Shown piece by piece: positions 37,373 through 48,148 of a stretch of 64,000 bases of DNA. Location: assembly GCA_963843755.1 (NCBI GenBank), contig CAWJLS010000013.1, positions 62,001-126,000 on the forward strand. Direction: 5' to 3'. The DNA is from CAWJLS01 sp963843755 (lineage in GTDB: Bacteria > Acidobacteriota > Thermoanaerobaculia > Multivoradales > DATKCC01). The position numbers and the translations under genes were made by a program. The notes under the pieces are model-generated. The model was not told where the DNA came from and did no database searches. It saw nothing but the letters and a program-made list of their open reading frames with translations. Each line of letters begins with the position of its first letter. Positions within the stretch are counted from its first letter, which is position 1.

Positions 37373-38608
37373 GTGTCGGACGATCGGGACCGGCGGACGC
37401 CGGCCGAACCGGACCCGCCGCTCCCGATCGACTCCTTCGCCGGCGCGCGCCCCGTGCGCGCCCTCGACGCCTGGCATCGCTTCTGGAGCGACGACCGGGC
37501 GTTTCCCATCCGCAGCCACCGGGGCGGCCTCGCCGGCCGCCTCGTGGTCGCGTTCAAGCGGCTGTTCCGGCCGCTGGTCAAGACCCCCCAGGCGGACCTC
37601 TGGGACCGCCAGCGCGTGTTCAACCTGGTGCTGCTCGAACGGATTCTCGACGAGCGGCACGAGGAGCGCCTCAGTCACCTGGAGCACTTCGTCCCCCGGG
37701 CGCTCGACGACGTCCTGCGCCACGACGACAGCCTGTTCGCCCGCCTCGATCAGAAGCTCGACCGGCAACGCGAGGAGGCCAGCGATCTGCTCGACGCCCT
37801 CGGCTCGGCCCTGGCGGTGGCGGAGACTGCGGAGTCCCGGACGGGCTCGGCGGACGGCGACGCGGCGCCCCCGGAGGCGGTCGAGGCTCTGTCTCGCATG
37901 CGCGACGAGCGCGCCTACCTGGAGCTCGAGCGCCGCTACCGGGGAACGGAGGAGGAGATCCGGGACCGCATCCGCCACTACCTTCCGCGCCTTGCCGGCG
38001 CCGGCGCCCTCGGCCCGGTGCTCGACTTGGGGTGCGGCCGGGGCGAGGCGCTGGCGGTGCTCGCGGAGGCGGGCCTCGCGGCCCGGGGGGTCGACTCGAG
38101 CGACTCGATGGTGGCCCGCTGTCGCGAACGGGGGCTGGACGCGGCACGGGGCGACCTGTTCGGCACCCTGGCGGAGACGCCGGAGGGCTCCCTCGGCGCC
38201 GTGGTCTCGTTCCACGTCATCGAACACCTGCCGGCCGACCGGCTGGACCGGTTGGCGCGGCTGGCTTTCCGCGCGCTCGCCCCCGGCGGCGTCTTGATCC
38301 TCGAGACCCCGAACCCGCTGTCGGTGCTGGTGGCGGCGCGGAGCTTCTGGCTCGACCCCACCCACCAGCGGCCGGTGCATCCGGACAGCCTGGAGCTGCT
38401 GGTGCGGCTCGCCGGGTTCGACCCGGTGGAGCGGCTCGACCTGCGGCCGTTCGGCGCGTCCGAGCGCCTGCCGGAGATCGACCTGGGCGCCTTGCCGGGA
38501 GAGCAGGGGCGGCTGGCGGACGAGGTCAACCGCCTCCGCGACCGCCTGGACGAGCTCCTGTTCGGGTTCCAGGACTACGCGCTGGTGGCGAGCAAGCCGG
38601 GGACGTAG
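37373..38608 (+). CDS. Class I SAM-dependent methyltransferase
   Basis: 411 residues. The C-terminal half (about 200-350) has the SAM-binding fold: LDLGCGRGEALAVLAEAG (motif I), GVDSSDSM, VSFHVIEHLPADRL and ALAPGGVLILETPNP. WLDPTHQRPVHPDSLELL resembles methyltransferases of surface polysaccharide or glycolipid pathways. The N-terminal ~190 residues are helical and charged, without a recognised domain. GTG start, two bases from the rplI stop, so it is probably co-translated with the ribosomal genes. No substrate is indicated. Confidence 0.8.
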   Translation: MSDDRDRRTPAEPDPPLPIDSFAGARPVRALDAWHRFWSDDRAFPIRSHRGGLAGRLVVAFKRLFRPLVKTPQADLWDRQRVFNLVLLERILDERHEERLSHLEHFVPRALDDVLRHDDSLFARLDQKLDRQREEASDLLDALGSALAVAETAESRTGSADGDAAPPEAVEALSRMRDERAYLELERRYRGTEEEIRDRIRHYLPRLAGAGALGPVLDLGCGRGEALAVLAEAGLAARGVDSSDSMVARCRERGLDAARGDLFGTLAETPEGSLGAVVSFHVIEHLPADRLDRLARLAFRALAPGGVLILETPNPLSVLVAARSFWLDPTHQRPVHPDSLELLVRLAGFDPVERLDLRPFGASERLPEIDLGALPGEQGRLADEVNRLRDRLDELLFGFQDYALVASKPGT

Positions 38609-38646
38609 GGCGCGGCCGAGCCGGAGTCGCAGCGGGGCCGCCGCCC

Positions 38647-41181
38647 TCAGTGCTCGTTCTGCTCGGCCAGCCGCTCCTCTTCCTGCTTTTCGAGCGCCGT
38701 CAGGGTCGGCATGCGTTCGCCCTTCTTGGGGAGGTAGAACGGCTCCTGCTGGTACCAGGGCAGGCTGAGGATCAGCCCCCACTTGGGCTCGTAGGTCTGT
38801 CCGGGCTCGGTGCCCGCCAGGAAGACCTCGTCGAACCCGTCGTCCGTTCCCTCCGGCTCTAGCAGGCCGCTGCGGTAGTCGATCGCGCGGGTGTCGATGC
38901 CCGCCGGCTCTTGGAAGGTCCCCCCCTCGGCGATCCACCCTTCGTCGAGTCCGGTTTCGACGATCTGTTTCCAGATCGGCACCGCGGCGCTGGCGCCGTC
39001 CATGCCGCGCCCCAGGGAGCGCTTCACGTCGTAGCCGACCCAGGAGAGGATCGTGAAGCGGGGCGTGAAGCCGATGAACCAGGCGTCGGAGTAGTCGTCG
39101 GTGGTGCCGGTCTTGCCGGCCAGGTCGACGTCCAGGTCGCGCAGCCGCCGCGCCGTCCCCCGCTTGGTCACCCCGTGCAGCATGGAGGTCAGCACATAGG
39201 AGACCTGGGGCGTCGTGGCGGCCTGGGTCTTGGGGAAATGCTCCTCGAGCACGCGTCCGTCCGGGCTCTTGACGCTGGCGATCAGGTAGGGCTCGACCCA
39301 GGTGCCCTGGTTGGCGATCGCCGCGTAGGCCGCCGCCAGCTCGATCGGGTGGAGCTCGGCACTGCCGAGGGCCAGGCTGGGGTAGGGCGGCAGCGGGGAT
39401 TCGAGGCCGCACCGGCGGGCGAAGTCGATCACCCGGTCGGCACCGACCATGTCGAGCATCTTGACCGCCGGCACGTTGATCGACGCCTCGAGCGCCCGCC
39501 GTAGGGTCAGGATGCCGTAGTGGCGGCGGCCGTGGTTCTGGGGCAGGTAGTCCTCCGGGCCATCGGCGCCGGGGAAGATCGTCGGACCGTCGAAGATCGT
39601 GTCCGCGGGCGTGTAGCCGTTCTCGAGCGCCGTGCCGTAGACGAACATCTTGAAGGCGGAGCCCACCTGCCGCTGGGCCTGGACGGCACGGTTGAACTTG
39701 CTGCGGTCGTAGTCCCAGCCGCCGACCATGGCGCGGACCGCGCCGGAGGCCGATTCGATGACCAGCACGGCCCCTTCGACCTCGGGCTCCTGCTCCAGGT
39801 GGAGAACCGGCGCGCCGCCCTCCTTGCCGTCGCTGCCCTCGTCGACCTGGGGCACCTCGATGCGGAACCAGGCGACGTCGCCCCGCTTCAGGAGAGCGTT
39901 CGGCCGGCGGCGGCCGGTCCACTCCATGCCGGCGGCGGTCAGCTCGAAGGTCTGCTGGTGGATCTTGACCTCGGCCTTGCGGGAGTCGGCGGAGAGGACG
40001 ATCCCCTGGTACCAGCGCCCCGGCTCCGGCGGTGCGTCGTGCCACGACGGCAGGGTGCGGTTCTCCAGATCCTTCTCCTCCAGATGGAGGACCTCGCCGC
40101 GGAAGCCTTTGCGGTGGTCGATCGCCAGCAGGCCGTCGCGCAGGGCGGTCTCGGCCGCCGCCTGGATGCGGGGGTCGAGGGTCGTCCGCACCTGGAGGCC
40201 GCCCTCGAACAGCCGGGTGGCGCCGTAGGTCGACTCAAGGTGCTTGCGGATCTCCTCGGCGAAGTAGGGCGCCACCTGGTCGTGCGGCCCCTGGTGGACC
40301 ACCAGCAACGGCTCCTGCTGGGCCTCCCGGGAGCGCTCCCGGGTGATGTAGCCCTCGTCCGCCATCCGCTTGAGGACGTAGTTGCGCCGGCGGGTGACCA
40401 GGTCGGGCCGCCGGTAGGGGCTGTAGTCGCTCGGCCGCTGGAGGATGCCAGCCAGAGTCGCGGCCTCGACCAGGGTGAGGTCGGAGGCCGGCTTGTTGAA
40501 GTAGAAGCGGGAGGCGGCCTCGACCCCGTAGCGCCCGTGGCCGAAGTTCATCAGGTTGCAGTAGAGGGTGAGGATCTGCTGCTTGGTGAGATTCTTCTCC
40601 AGCTCGACGGCGAGGAACGCCTCCTCGATCTTGCGCCGCCAGCGCTTCTCGCGCGACAGGTAGAGGGTGCGGGCGAGCTGCATGGTCAGGGTCGAGGCGC
40701 CCTCGCCCTTGTCGCCGGTCCGCAGGTTGGTGAGGGCGGCGCGGACGACGCCCGACAGGTCGATGCCGCCGTGCTGGAAGAAGTTGCCGTCCTCGGCCGC
40801 GACCACGGCCTGCTGGACCACCTCGGGGATCTCCCCCTCGTCGAGCATCACCCGCCGCTCCCGGGCATAGGTGGCGAAGACTTTGCCGGAGGCGTCGTGG
40901 AGCTCGGTGATCAGGGTCGGCGTGTAGTCGTTGATCGACTCGACCCGCGGCATGTTGATCGCCGCCGCCACGCCGACCCCGCCGACCACGCCCAGGATCA
41001 GGGCGGCCAGGACCGGCACGACCCACAGCAGCACCCGCCGCCGCGTGACTCCGTGCAGGGCGGCTCGGATGCGCTCCTTCATCCGATCGGCGCGCGAGGA
41101 GCCGCCGGGAGCGGGGCGCTCTGCGGGGGTCTCCGGAGGGGGAGCGGAGCGGTCGGGAGAATCCATCGGATCGTACTCCAT
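38647..41181 (-). CDS. mrcA: Bifunctional penicillin-binding protein 1A
   Basis: 844 residues from the ATG at 41181. One N-terminal membrane helix (about 40-65), a GT51 glycosyltransferase domain with EDGNFFQHGG (catalytic Glu about 128) and STLTMQLARTLYL, an OB-like linker, and a transpeptidase with SAFK (about 506), SIN and KTGTTDD (about 689). It polymerises and crosslinks peptidoglycan. TACAAT lies about ten bases before the ATG without a ribosome binding site, so the mRNA may be leaderless. ATG at 41166, with GGAG nine bases before it, is an alternative start. The C-terminal ~60 residues after the transpeptidase are charged and not conserved. It is divergent from the next gene. Confidence 0.93.
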   Translation of the reverse strand: MEYDPMDSPDRSAPPPETPAERPAPGGSSRADRMKERIRAALHGVTRRRVLLWVVPVLAALILGVVGGVGVAAAINMPRVESINDYTPTLITELHDASGKVFATYARERRVMLDEGEIPEVVQQAVVAAEDGNFFQHGGIDLSGVVRAALTNLRTGDKGEGASTLTMQLARTLYLSREKRWRRKIEEAFLAVELEKNLTKQQILTLYCNLMNFGHGRYGVEAASRFYFNKPASDLTLVEAATLAGILQRPSDYSPYRRPDLVTRRRNYVLKRMADEGYITRERSREAQQEPLLVVHQGPHDQVAPYFAEEIRKHLESTYGATRLFEGGLQVRTTLDPRIQAAAETALRDGLLAIDHRKGFRGEVLHLEEKDLENRTLPSWHDAPPEPGRWYQGIVLSADSRKAEVKIHQQTFELTAAGMEWTGRRRPNALLKRGDVAWFRIEVPQVDEGSDGKEGGAPVLHLEQEPEVEGAVLVIESASGAVRAMVGGWDYDRSKFNRAVQAQRQVGSAFKMFVYGTALENGYTPADTIFDGPTIFPGADGPEDYLPQNHGRRHYGILTLRRALEASINVPAVKMLDMVGADRVIDFARRCGLESPLPPYPSLALGSAELHPIELAAAYAAIANQGTWVEPYLIASVKSPDGRVLEEHFPKTQAATTPQVSYVLTSMLHGVTKRGTARRLRDLDVDLAGKTGTTDDYSDAWFIGFTPRFTILSWVGYDVKRSLGRGMDGASAAVPIWKQIVETGLDEGWIAEGGTFQEPAGIDTRAIDYRSGLLEPEGTDDGFDEVFLAGTEPGQTYEPKWGLILSLPWYQQEPFYLPKKGERMPTLTALEKQEEERLAEQNEH

Positions 41182-41317
41182 GGGACGAGATTGTAGCCTG
41201 GGGGGCGGGGCGACCGGCTCGCCCTTGAAAGCCACCGGTCCCGATGATAGAACCGGACCAGCTTCCGCCGCCATTCCGGCTGCCCGCCACCATCCCGACG
41301 ACCGGCAGACCCCCTCC

Positions 41318-41968
41318 ATGAGCGATCCCAGCGCACCCCAAGGCGACCCGACCCCCACCGTCCGCGAGCCGTCCGCGCCGTCCCCGTTCGATCGCCCCGC
41401 GACCGGACCCGGGTCCGGCCCAGGAACCGGTACAGGCCGCAAGCCCGGCCCGGGGGTCGGCAAGCCGCTGCTGATCGGCTGTGGCTTCCTTCTGCTGCTG
41501 GCCTTGGTGGCGGTGATCCTCGGCGCGGTCTACCAGAACAAGCTCGCCGCCTGGCTGTTCAGCGCCATGGAGTCGCAGCTCGCGCCGGTGATCCCGGACG
41601 ACCTGCCGCCGGACGTGCGACAGCGCTACGACAGCGCGTTCGACGAGGCGATCAAGGCGCTCGAAGCGAAGCAGTACGACCCCTACGCCCTGGCGGCGGC
41701 CGAGCAGGCCTTCACCAGCGCGGCCCGCGACCTCTCCGGGGACGACCCGAAGCTGAGCCAGGACGACGTGGAGCGGCTGACCGCGGCGCTCGAGAAGGTG
41801 CCGGCCGGGGCGTCGTCCAAGGACCAGGCACCCGGGGAGGAGACGGCGCGTCCGGAGTCCGGAGACGCCGCCGCCCATCCCGATGAGGGCGGGCAGGGGA
41901 CCGGCGAGGCAGCTCCGGCCGCCGATACCGGCCCGGACGACGGCGCGGGCTCCGGCTCCATCCCGTGA
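41318..41968 (+). CDS. Single-pass membrane protein of unknown function
   Basis: 216 residues. Pro/Gly-rich first ~50 residues, one membrane helix (about 52-72: LLIGCGFLLLLALVAVILG), then a helical stretch (about 90-155: FDEAIKALEAKQYDPYALAAAEQAF) and an acidic, Ala/Pro-rich tail. No known domain recognised. The start at 41318 is the first ATG after the divergent PBP1A promoter region. Its position next to PBP1A and before uvrB gives no firm clue. Confidence 0.6.
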   Translation: MSDPSAPQGDPTPTVREPSAPSPFDRPATGPGSGPGTGTGRKPGPGVGKPLLIGCGFLLLLALVAVILGAVYQNKLAAWLFSAMESQLAPVIPDDLPPDVRQRYDSAFDEAIKALEAKQYDPYALAAAEQAFTSAARDLSGDDPKLSQDDVERLTAALEKVPAGASSKDQAPGEETARPESGDAAAHPDEGGQGTGEAAPAADTGPDDGAGSGSIP

Positions 41969-42033
41969 CCCCCTCCTGACCGGCGCGGGCGCTTCCGGAA
42001 CTTTCCGCCGGCCGGTCCGCGTTGTCTCACGCC

Positions 42034-44023
42034 ATGGACCGGTTCAAGCTCGTTTCCAGCTTCCAGCCCCAGGGCGACCAGCCGGAGGCGATCCGCCAGC
42101 TCATCGAAGGGATCGTGCGGGGCGACCGGGAGCAGGTGCTGCTCGGGGTCACCGGCTCCGGCAAGACGTTCAGCGTCGCCAAGGTGATCGAGGCGATCAA
42201 CCGCCCGACCCTGGTCCTGTCCCACAACAAGACCCTCGCCGCCCAGCTCTTCCAGGAGTTCCGGAGCTTCTTCCCGGACAACGCGGTCGAGTACTTCGTC
42301 TCCTACTACGACTACTACCAGCCGGAGGCCTACGTCCCCCAGAGCGACACCTACATCGAGAAGGAGACGTCGATCAACGAGGAGATCGACCGGCTCCGGC
42401 TGCGCGCCACCAAGGCGCTGTTCGAGCGCCGGGACGTGCTGATCGTCGCCTCGGTCTCCTGCATCTACGGCCTCGGCTCGCCGGAGGCGTTCTTCGGCAT
42501 GCTGCAGTTCTTCGAGGTCGGTGACGAGACCGGCCTCGACAAGGCGCTCGCCGCCCTGGTCGACATGCAGTACGACCGCACCAACCTCGACCTCTTCCAC
42601 GGGTCGTTCCGGGTGCGCGGCGACATCCTGGAGATCCTGCCCGCCTACGAGGACCTGGGCATCCGGGTCGAGTACTTCGGCGACGAGATCGAGCGGATGA
42701 GCCGCTTCGACGTGCTGCGCGGCGACGTGGTCCGCGAGGTGGACAAGGTCGCGGTCTTCCCGCGGACCCACTACGTGACGCCGAAGGAGCGGCTGGAGGC
42801 GGCGATCGAGGGCATCAAGCTGGAGCTCGCCGAGCGGCTGGCCGAGCTGGACGACCAGGAGAAGCTGCTGGAGTCCCAGCGGCTGGAGCAGCGCACCCGC
42901 TTCGACCTGGAGATGCTGCGCGAGATCGGCTACTGCCACGGCATCGAGAACTACTCGCGCCACCTCTCCGGCCGGGCGCCGGGGGAGCCGCCGCCGACCC
43001 TGCTCGACTACCTGCCGGACGACTTCCTGCTGGTCGTCGACGAGAGCCACCAGACGATCCCCCAGGTGCGCGGCATGTACCACGGCGACCGCTCGCGCAA
43101 GCAGACCCTGGTCGACTACGGCTTCCGCCTGCCGAGCGCGCTCGACAACCGGCCGCTGACCTTCGAGGAGTTCGACGCGCGGGTCGGCCAGCGGATCTAC
43201 GTCTCGGCGACGCCGGCGCCGTTCGAGCTGGAGCGCAGCGACGGCGTGGTGGTCGAGCAGCTGATCCGGCCCACCGGCCTGCTCGACCCCGAGATCGAGA
43301 TCCGGCCGGCCAAGGGGCAGGTGGACGACCTCATCGGCGAGATCCGGACGATCGTCGACCGCGGGGAGCGCGTCCTGGTCACCACCCTGACCAAGCGCAT
43401 GGCCGAGGAGCTCACCCAGTACCTGACCGAGCTCGGCATCCGCGTCCGCTACCTGCACAGCGACATCGACACCCTGGAGCGGGTGGAGATCGTCACCGCC
43501 CTGCGCCGCGGGGAGTTCGACGTGCTGGTCGGGATCAACCTGCTGCGCGAGGGTCTCGACCTGCCGGAGGTCAGCCTGGTGGCGATCCTCGACGCCGACA
43601 AGGAGGGCTTCCTGCGCAGCGAGACCGTCGCTCATCCAGACCGCCGGCCGCGCGGCCCGCAACGTCGACGGGCGGGTGATCTTCTACGCCGACCGGGAGA
43701 CCGGCTCGATGGCCCGGGCGCTGGACGAGACCCGGCGCCGGCGCGAGACCCAGGCCGAGTACAACCAGGAGCACGGCATCGAGCCGGCGACCATCCTCAA
43801 GGACATCCACAGCCCCCTGGTCGCCCTCGCCAACCTCGACTACCACGAGCCCAGGCCCCAGCTCCTCGAAGTGGCCGAGCGCAGCGAGATCCCCCTGGCC
43901 GAGCGGATCAAGGCGCTGGAGAAGGAGATGCGCCAGCACGCCCAGCGCCTGGAGTTCGAGGAGGCGGCGGTGCTGCGGGACAAGATCCACGAGCTGCGCG
44001 AGCTCCAGATCTACGCCGGGTAG
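42034..44023 (+). CDS. uvrB: Excinuclease ABC subunit UvrB, with one frameshift
   Basis: The helicase-like damage-verification subunit of nucleotide excision repair. Frame 1 carries FQPQGDQPEAI, the Walker A GVTGSGKT, the beta-hairpin region YYDYYQPEAY and motifs up to DKEGFLRSE. Near 43627 the frame shifts: taking out one base (the G at 43627) gives SETSLIQTAGRAARN and restores the family sequence, which then runs in the next frame to 44023 with the UvrC-binding C-terminal helices (ERIKALEKEMRQHAQRLEFEEA). As written, the protein would lose the last helicase motif (VI) and the UvrC-binding end. Either a real defect or an indel error. ATG at 42034 was chosen; TTG at 42022 is in frame. uvrC follows after 13 bases. 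Confidence 0.9.
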
Positions 44024-44036
44024 GGGACGGCTCGCC

Positions 44037-45860
44037 ATGGTCGCGCCGCGTGTCGAAGAGAAGATCCGGGACCTGCCCGACCGCCCGGGGATCTACATCT
44101 TCAAGGGCGGCGACGGCGCCCTGCTCTACGTCGGCAAGGCGAACTCGCTGCGCAAGCGGGCGGCGTCCTACCTCAACCGCCCCCACGACCCGCGTCTCGC
44201 GACGATGCTGTCCGAGGCGCGGGACCTCGACTGGGTGCTCACCGACACCGGCACCGAGGCGCTGCTGCTCGAGAACAACTGGATCAAGACCAAGAAGCCC
44301 CGCTACAACATCCTGCTGCGGGACGACAAGACCTACCCCTACCTCAAGCTCACCGCCGACCCGTACCCGCGGATCGCCTTCACCCGCCGCATCCGCGACG
44401 ACCGGGGCGAGTACTTCGGGCCGTTCATCCCCGGCGGCCGGGCGCGCAAGGCGATCAAGCTGGTCCAGAAGCTGTTCGGCATCCGGGTCTGCCGGATCGA
44501 GATCGACGGCTCCCTGCCGCGGCCCTGCCTCTACTACGACATGCACCGCTGCCTGGGGCCGTGCGTCGACGGCCTGACGACCCGCGGCGCCTACGACGAG
44601 GCGGTGGCCGAGGCGCGGCTCTTCCTCTCCGGCCGGACCGACCGGCTGGTCAAGCGGCTCAAGCGGCGCATGGCCAAGGCCTCGGAAGGCCTCGCGTTCG
44701 AGGAGGCGGCCCGCCTGCGCGACCTGATCACCGAGGTGGAAGACCTATCCGAACGCCGCAAGCTCGCCTCGGTGGCCGGGGAGGACGTCGACGTCTTCGG
44801 CGCCCACGTCCTCGGCGGCAACGCCGCCGTGACCATCCTGGTGATGCGCGGCGGCCAGGTGCTCGACCGGCGGGAGCTGTTCTGGGAGGGGGTCGGCGAC
44901 GTCACCCACGAGGCGCTGCTGTCGGAGGTCGTGCCCCAGCTCTACGACCGCACCACCTTCATCCCGAAGGAGGTCCACCTGCCGGCGCCGATCGACGAGG
45001 AGGCGTCGGTGGCCGAGTGGCTGTCGGAGAAGAAGGGGGAGCGGGTCTACGTGCGCATGCCGTCGCGCGGACCCAAGGCGCACCGGGTGGAGCTGGCGTC
45101 GAAGAACGCCGCCATGGCCTGGAGGCGGCGCTTCCGGCGCCTCGACGGCCCCTCGCCCGGCGCCGAGGCCCTGCACGGCCACCTCCACCTGATGGAGCCG
45201 CCGCGGCGGATCGAGGGCTTCGACATCTCCCACTTCCAGGGGGGCGAGATGGTCGCCTCGATGGTGGTGTGGGAGGAGGGCAAGATGCGCAAGCGGGAGT
45301 ACCGGAGCTTCAACATCCGGGGGCTCGACGGCCAGCGGACGACTTCTTCTCCATGCACCAGGCGGTGGAGCGGCGCTACCGGCGGCGGCTCGACGAGTCC
45401 AAGGAGATGCCGGACCTGATCCTGATCGACGGCGGCCGGGGCCAGCTCAACGCGGCGCTCGAGGCCCTCGCCTCCCTCGGCGTCGAGGAGACGCCGATCG
45501 TCGGCCTGGCCAAGCGGGAGGAGGAGATCTACCTGCCGGAGCAGCCCTTGCCGCTGCGCCTGCCGCGGACGGACGCCGGCCTCAAGCTGCTCCAGGAGGT
45601 CCGGGACGAGGCCCACCGCTTCGCCGTGCACCGGCACCGCGGCCGCCGGGCGAAGCGCACCCTCGGCAGCGCTCTCGACCACCTGCCGGGTGTCGGGCCC
45701 AAGCGCAAGAAACAGCTCATCCAGGAGCTCGGCAGCCCCGGCGCGGTGCGCGAGGCGGGGCTCGAGCGAGCTCCAGGAGATTCTCGGTCCGACCACCGGC
45801 AGGAAGGTCTTCGAAAGCCTCCGTGACGAGCGTGGGCAGAGCACGGGGCGGACGCCGTAA
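44037..45860 (+). CDS. uvrC: Excinuclease ABC subunit UvrC, with two compensating frameshifts
   Basis: Makes both incisions around the lesion. GIY-YIG part: GIYIFKGGDGALLYVGKA. UVR motif: KASEGLAFEEAARLRDLI. After FNIRGLDGQR (near 45338) one G is missing, and the frame moves to DDFFSMHQAVERRYRR. That frame holds the RNase H-like C-terminal nuclease (LILIDGGRGQLNAAL) and the HhH region (LDHLPGVGPKRKKQLI). Near 45767 one extra C sends it back to the first frame: ELQEILGPTTGRKVFESLRDE, with stop at 45860. Both shifts together restore a full-length protein of normal order. Three indels in 2.2 kb of uvrBC point to sequence error or joint decay. Confidence 0.88.
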
Positions 45861-45926
45861 ATACTGATCGCCCTATATCTTGAGCGGTCTTCCAGCCCTC
45901 GCTCCATCCTGCTAAACTCTTTCGTC

Positions 45927-46727
45927 ATGCCCCAGGCCCTGGCGACGGATGAGGTGCTCCGGCGGTTCCTCGACCGCGTAGGGCAAGACCTGGAGCTCCA
46001 CCCCGTCGAGCTCGACACGACCGAGCACCGCCTGCGGTTCGCCGCGGCCCTCGGCCGGTGCGGACGCGGCACCCACTACGACCTGCTGGAGGTCGGCACC
46101 GACGCCTCCGAGTCCGAGATCCACACGGCCTACCAGGCGATCGCGCGGCTGGTCCACCCGCGCCACAGCGAGCGGGTCGGGCTGGCCGACCGCCGGGGGG
46201 TGGCGGAGGTGCTGTTCGAACGGGCGACCGAGGCCTATCTGGTGTTGACCGACCCCCATCGGCGGAGCACCTACGACCGGGAGGCGGGGGTCGAGGCGCG
46301 CCGCCCCGAAGAGCAGCGCCGTGCCGAGGCGGTTCAGATCGCCGACGAGCTGCTCGCCCGGGCCCGTGTCCGGGTCGACCGGGACGACTACCACTACGCC
46401 CTCGAGCTCCTGCAGCAGGCGGTGCGGGCGAACCCGAAGTCGGCTCCGTGCTGGGCGCTCATGGGCCGCTGCCGCGCCCAGAACCCGAAATGGCTCCACA
46501 TGGCGTCCGACAACCTGCGGCGGGCGATCGAGCTGGAGCCCGCCTCGGTCGAGCACCGGCTGGCCCTGGCGGAGGTGGAGGAGGAGCGGGAGCACGCCGA
46601 GGAGGCCGCGCGGCTCTACCGCCAGGTGCTGGAGCGCTCGGCCGACCACGCGACGGCGCTGGAGGGGCTGGCGCGGCTCGAAGGGGGCGCCGAGGAGTCC
46701 CCGCGGCGCCGCTGGTGGGGTTCCTGA
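45927..46727 (+). CDS. J-domain-like protein with TPR repeats, HPD motif changed
   Basis: 266 residues. Residues of about 48-110 have the J-domain layout (HYDLLEVGTDASESEIHTAYQAIARLVHPRH ... FERATEAYLVLTDPHRRSTYDRE, given here in parts), but the HPD tripeptide needed to stimulate DnaK reads HPR. The C-terminal part contains tetratricopeptide-like repeats (YALELLQQAVRANP, NLRRAIELEPASVEHRLALA, ARLYRQVLERSADHATALEGLA). Such proteins may bind clients or partners without DnaK activation (inference). A TAAACT -10 box ends eight bases before the ATG and no ribosome binding site is seen, so the mRNA could be leaderless. Confidence 0.78.
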   Translation: MPQALATDEVLRRFLDRVGQDLELHPVELDTTEHRLRFAAALGRCGRGTHYDLLEVGTDASESEIHTAYQAIARLVHPRHSERVGLADRRGVAEVLFERATEAYLVLTDPHRRSTYDREAGVEARRPEEQRRAEAVQIADELLARARVRVDRDDYHYALELLQQAVRANPKSAPCWALMGRCRAQNPKWLHMASDNLRRAIELEPASVEHRLALAEVEEEREHAEEAARLYRQVLERSADHATALEGLARLEGGAEESPRRRWWGS

Positions 46728-46775
46728 CCTCTCGTCGCTGAAAGTTTTCGCCGCCCGGCACCGTTACACTCTCCG

Positions 46776-47192
<417 letters not shown>

Positions 47193-47204
47193 TTCAGACT
47201 CCCG

Positions 47205-48122
47205 ATGACGGCCTCCATCTCCCTGCCACCACCGGTCGTACCGCCCGCCCGCGTCGGGGTGGCGGCGCTGTCCGGCCCGGTCGACGCCGGCCTCCTGGCT
47301 CGCGGGCTCGCGGCGCTCCGGGGGCTCGGCTTCGAGCCGGTTCCGGCGGCCAACCTGGCGGCGTCCGACGGCCTGTTCGCCGGCACCGACGACCAGCGGC
47401 TCGACGCCTTCCACGACCTGGCGGCCGACCCGTCGATCCGGGCCATCCTGTTCGCCCGCGGCGGCTACGGTGTGATGCGCCTGCTGCCGCGGATCGACTG
47501 GGACCTGCTCGCTGTCCATCCCCGGGCCTACGTCGGCTACTCCGACCTGACGCCCTTCCTGCTGGCCGTCGTCGCCCGACTCGGCCTGGTGGCGTTCCAC
47601 GGACCGATGGTGGCGGCCGACCTGGCCCGCGGCCTCGACGACACGGAGCGGGCCAGCCTGCTCGATGCCCTGGCCGGCCGTCCCCCGGCGCCGTCGCCGG
47701 TGAGCGGCTGGGTCCGCGAAGGGTGCGCGGAGGGCACGCTCCTCGGCGGTTGCCTGAGCCTCCTGACCGCCACGGTCGGCACGCCCTGGATGCCCGATCT
47801 GGCCGGCTCGATCCTGTTCTGGGAGGATCTCAACGAGCCGCTCTACCGGCTCGATCGCATGTTGACCCACCTGAGCCTCTCGGGTAGTCTGACCGCCGTT
47901 CGAGGCATGGTCGTCGGGCACTGTCGACCGACGGACGCGGCGGAGGATGGCGATCCACGGTGGTCGGAAACCCTCCGTTCCGCGCCCGGTCCGATCGACG
48001 GACCGCGGGCCGTCGGGCTTCCCGCCGGCCACGGCGCGCCCAACCTGACGCTGGCGCTGGGTGCGCAGGCGCGCCTCGACCCGGCGGTCGGCGGCCTCCT
48101 CGTCCGGCTGCCCGGCGCCTGA
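47205..48122 (+). CDS. ldcA: LD-carboxypeptidase (S66 family)
   Basis: 305 residues. S66 serine peptidase: nucleophile Ser in VGYSDLTPF, Glu in FWEDLNEPLYRLDRML and His in GLPAGHGAPNLTLALG. The family removes the terminal D-Ala from muropeptide tetrapeptides in cell-wall recycling (LdcA), or hydrolyses microcin C-like peptides (MccF). ARGGYGVMRLLPRIDW is typical of both; I favour LdcA because no immunity context exists. It starts 12 bases after RNase P RNA, and the cNMP-FHA gene follows 26 bases after its stop. Confidence 0.9.
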   Translation: MTASISLPPPVVPPARVGVAALSGPVDAGLLARGLAALRGLGFEPVPAANLAASDGLFAGTDDQRLDAFHDLAADPSIRAILFARGGYGVMRLLPRIDWDLLAVHPRAYVGYSDLTPFLLAVVARLGLVAFHGPMVAADLARGLDDTERASLLDALAGRPPAPSPVSGWVREGCAEGTLLGGCLSLLTATVGTPWMPDLAGSILFWEDLNEPLYRLDRMLTHLSLSGSLTAVRGMVVGHCRPTDAAEDGDPRWSETLRSAPGPIDGPRAVGLPAGHGAPNLTLALGAQARLDPAVGGLLVRLPGA

Positions 48123-48148
48123 CCGATCCGAGCTGCGAGGACTTCCTG

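Noticed and set aside
43615..45780. Programmed ribosomal frameshifting in uvrB or uvrC
   Set aside because: No slippery heptamer or pseudoknot is evident at the shift sites, and such recoding is not known in these genes.
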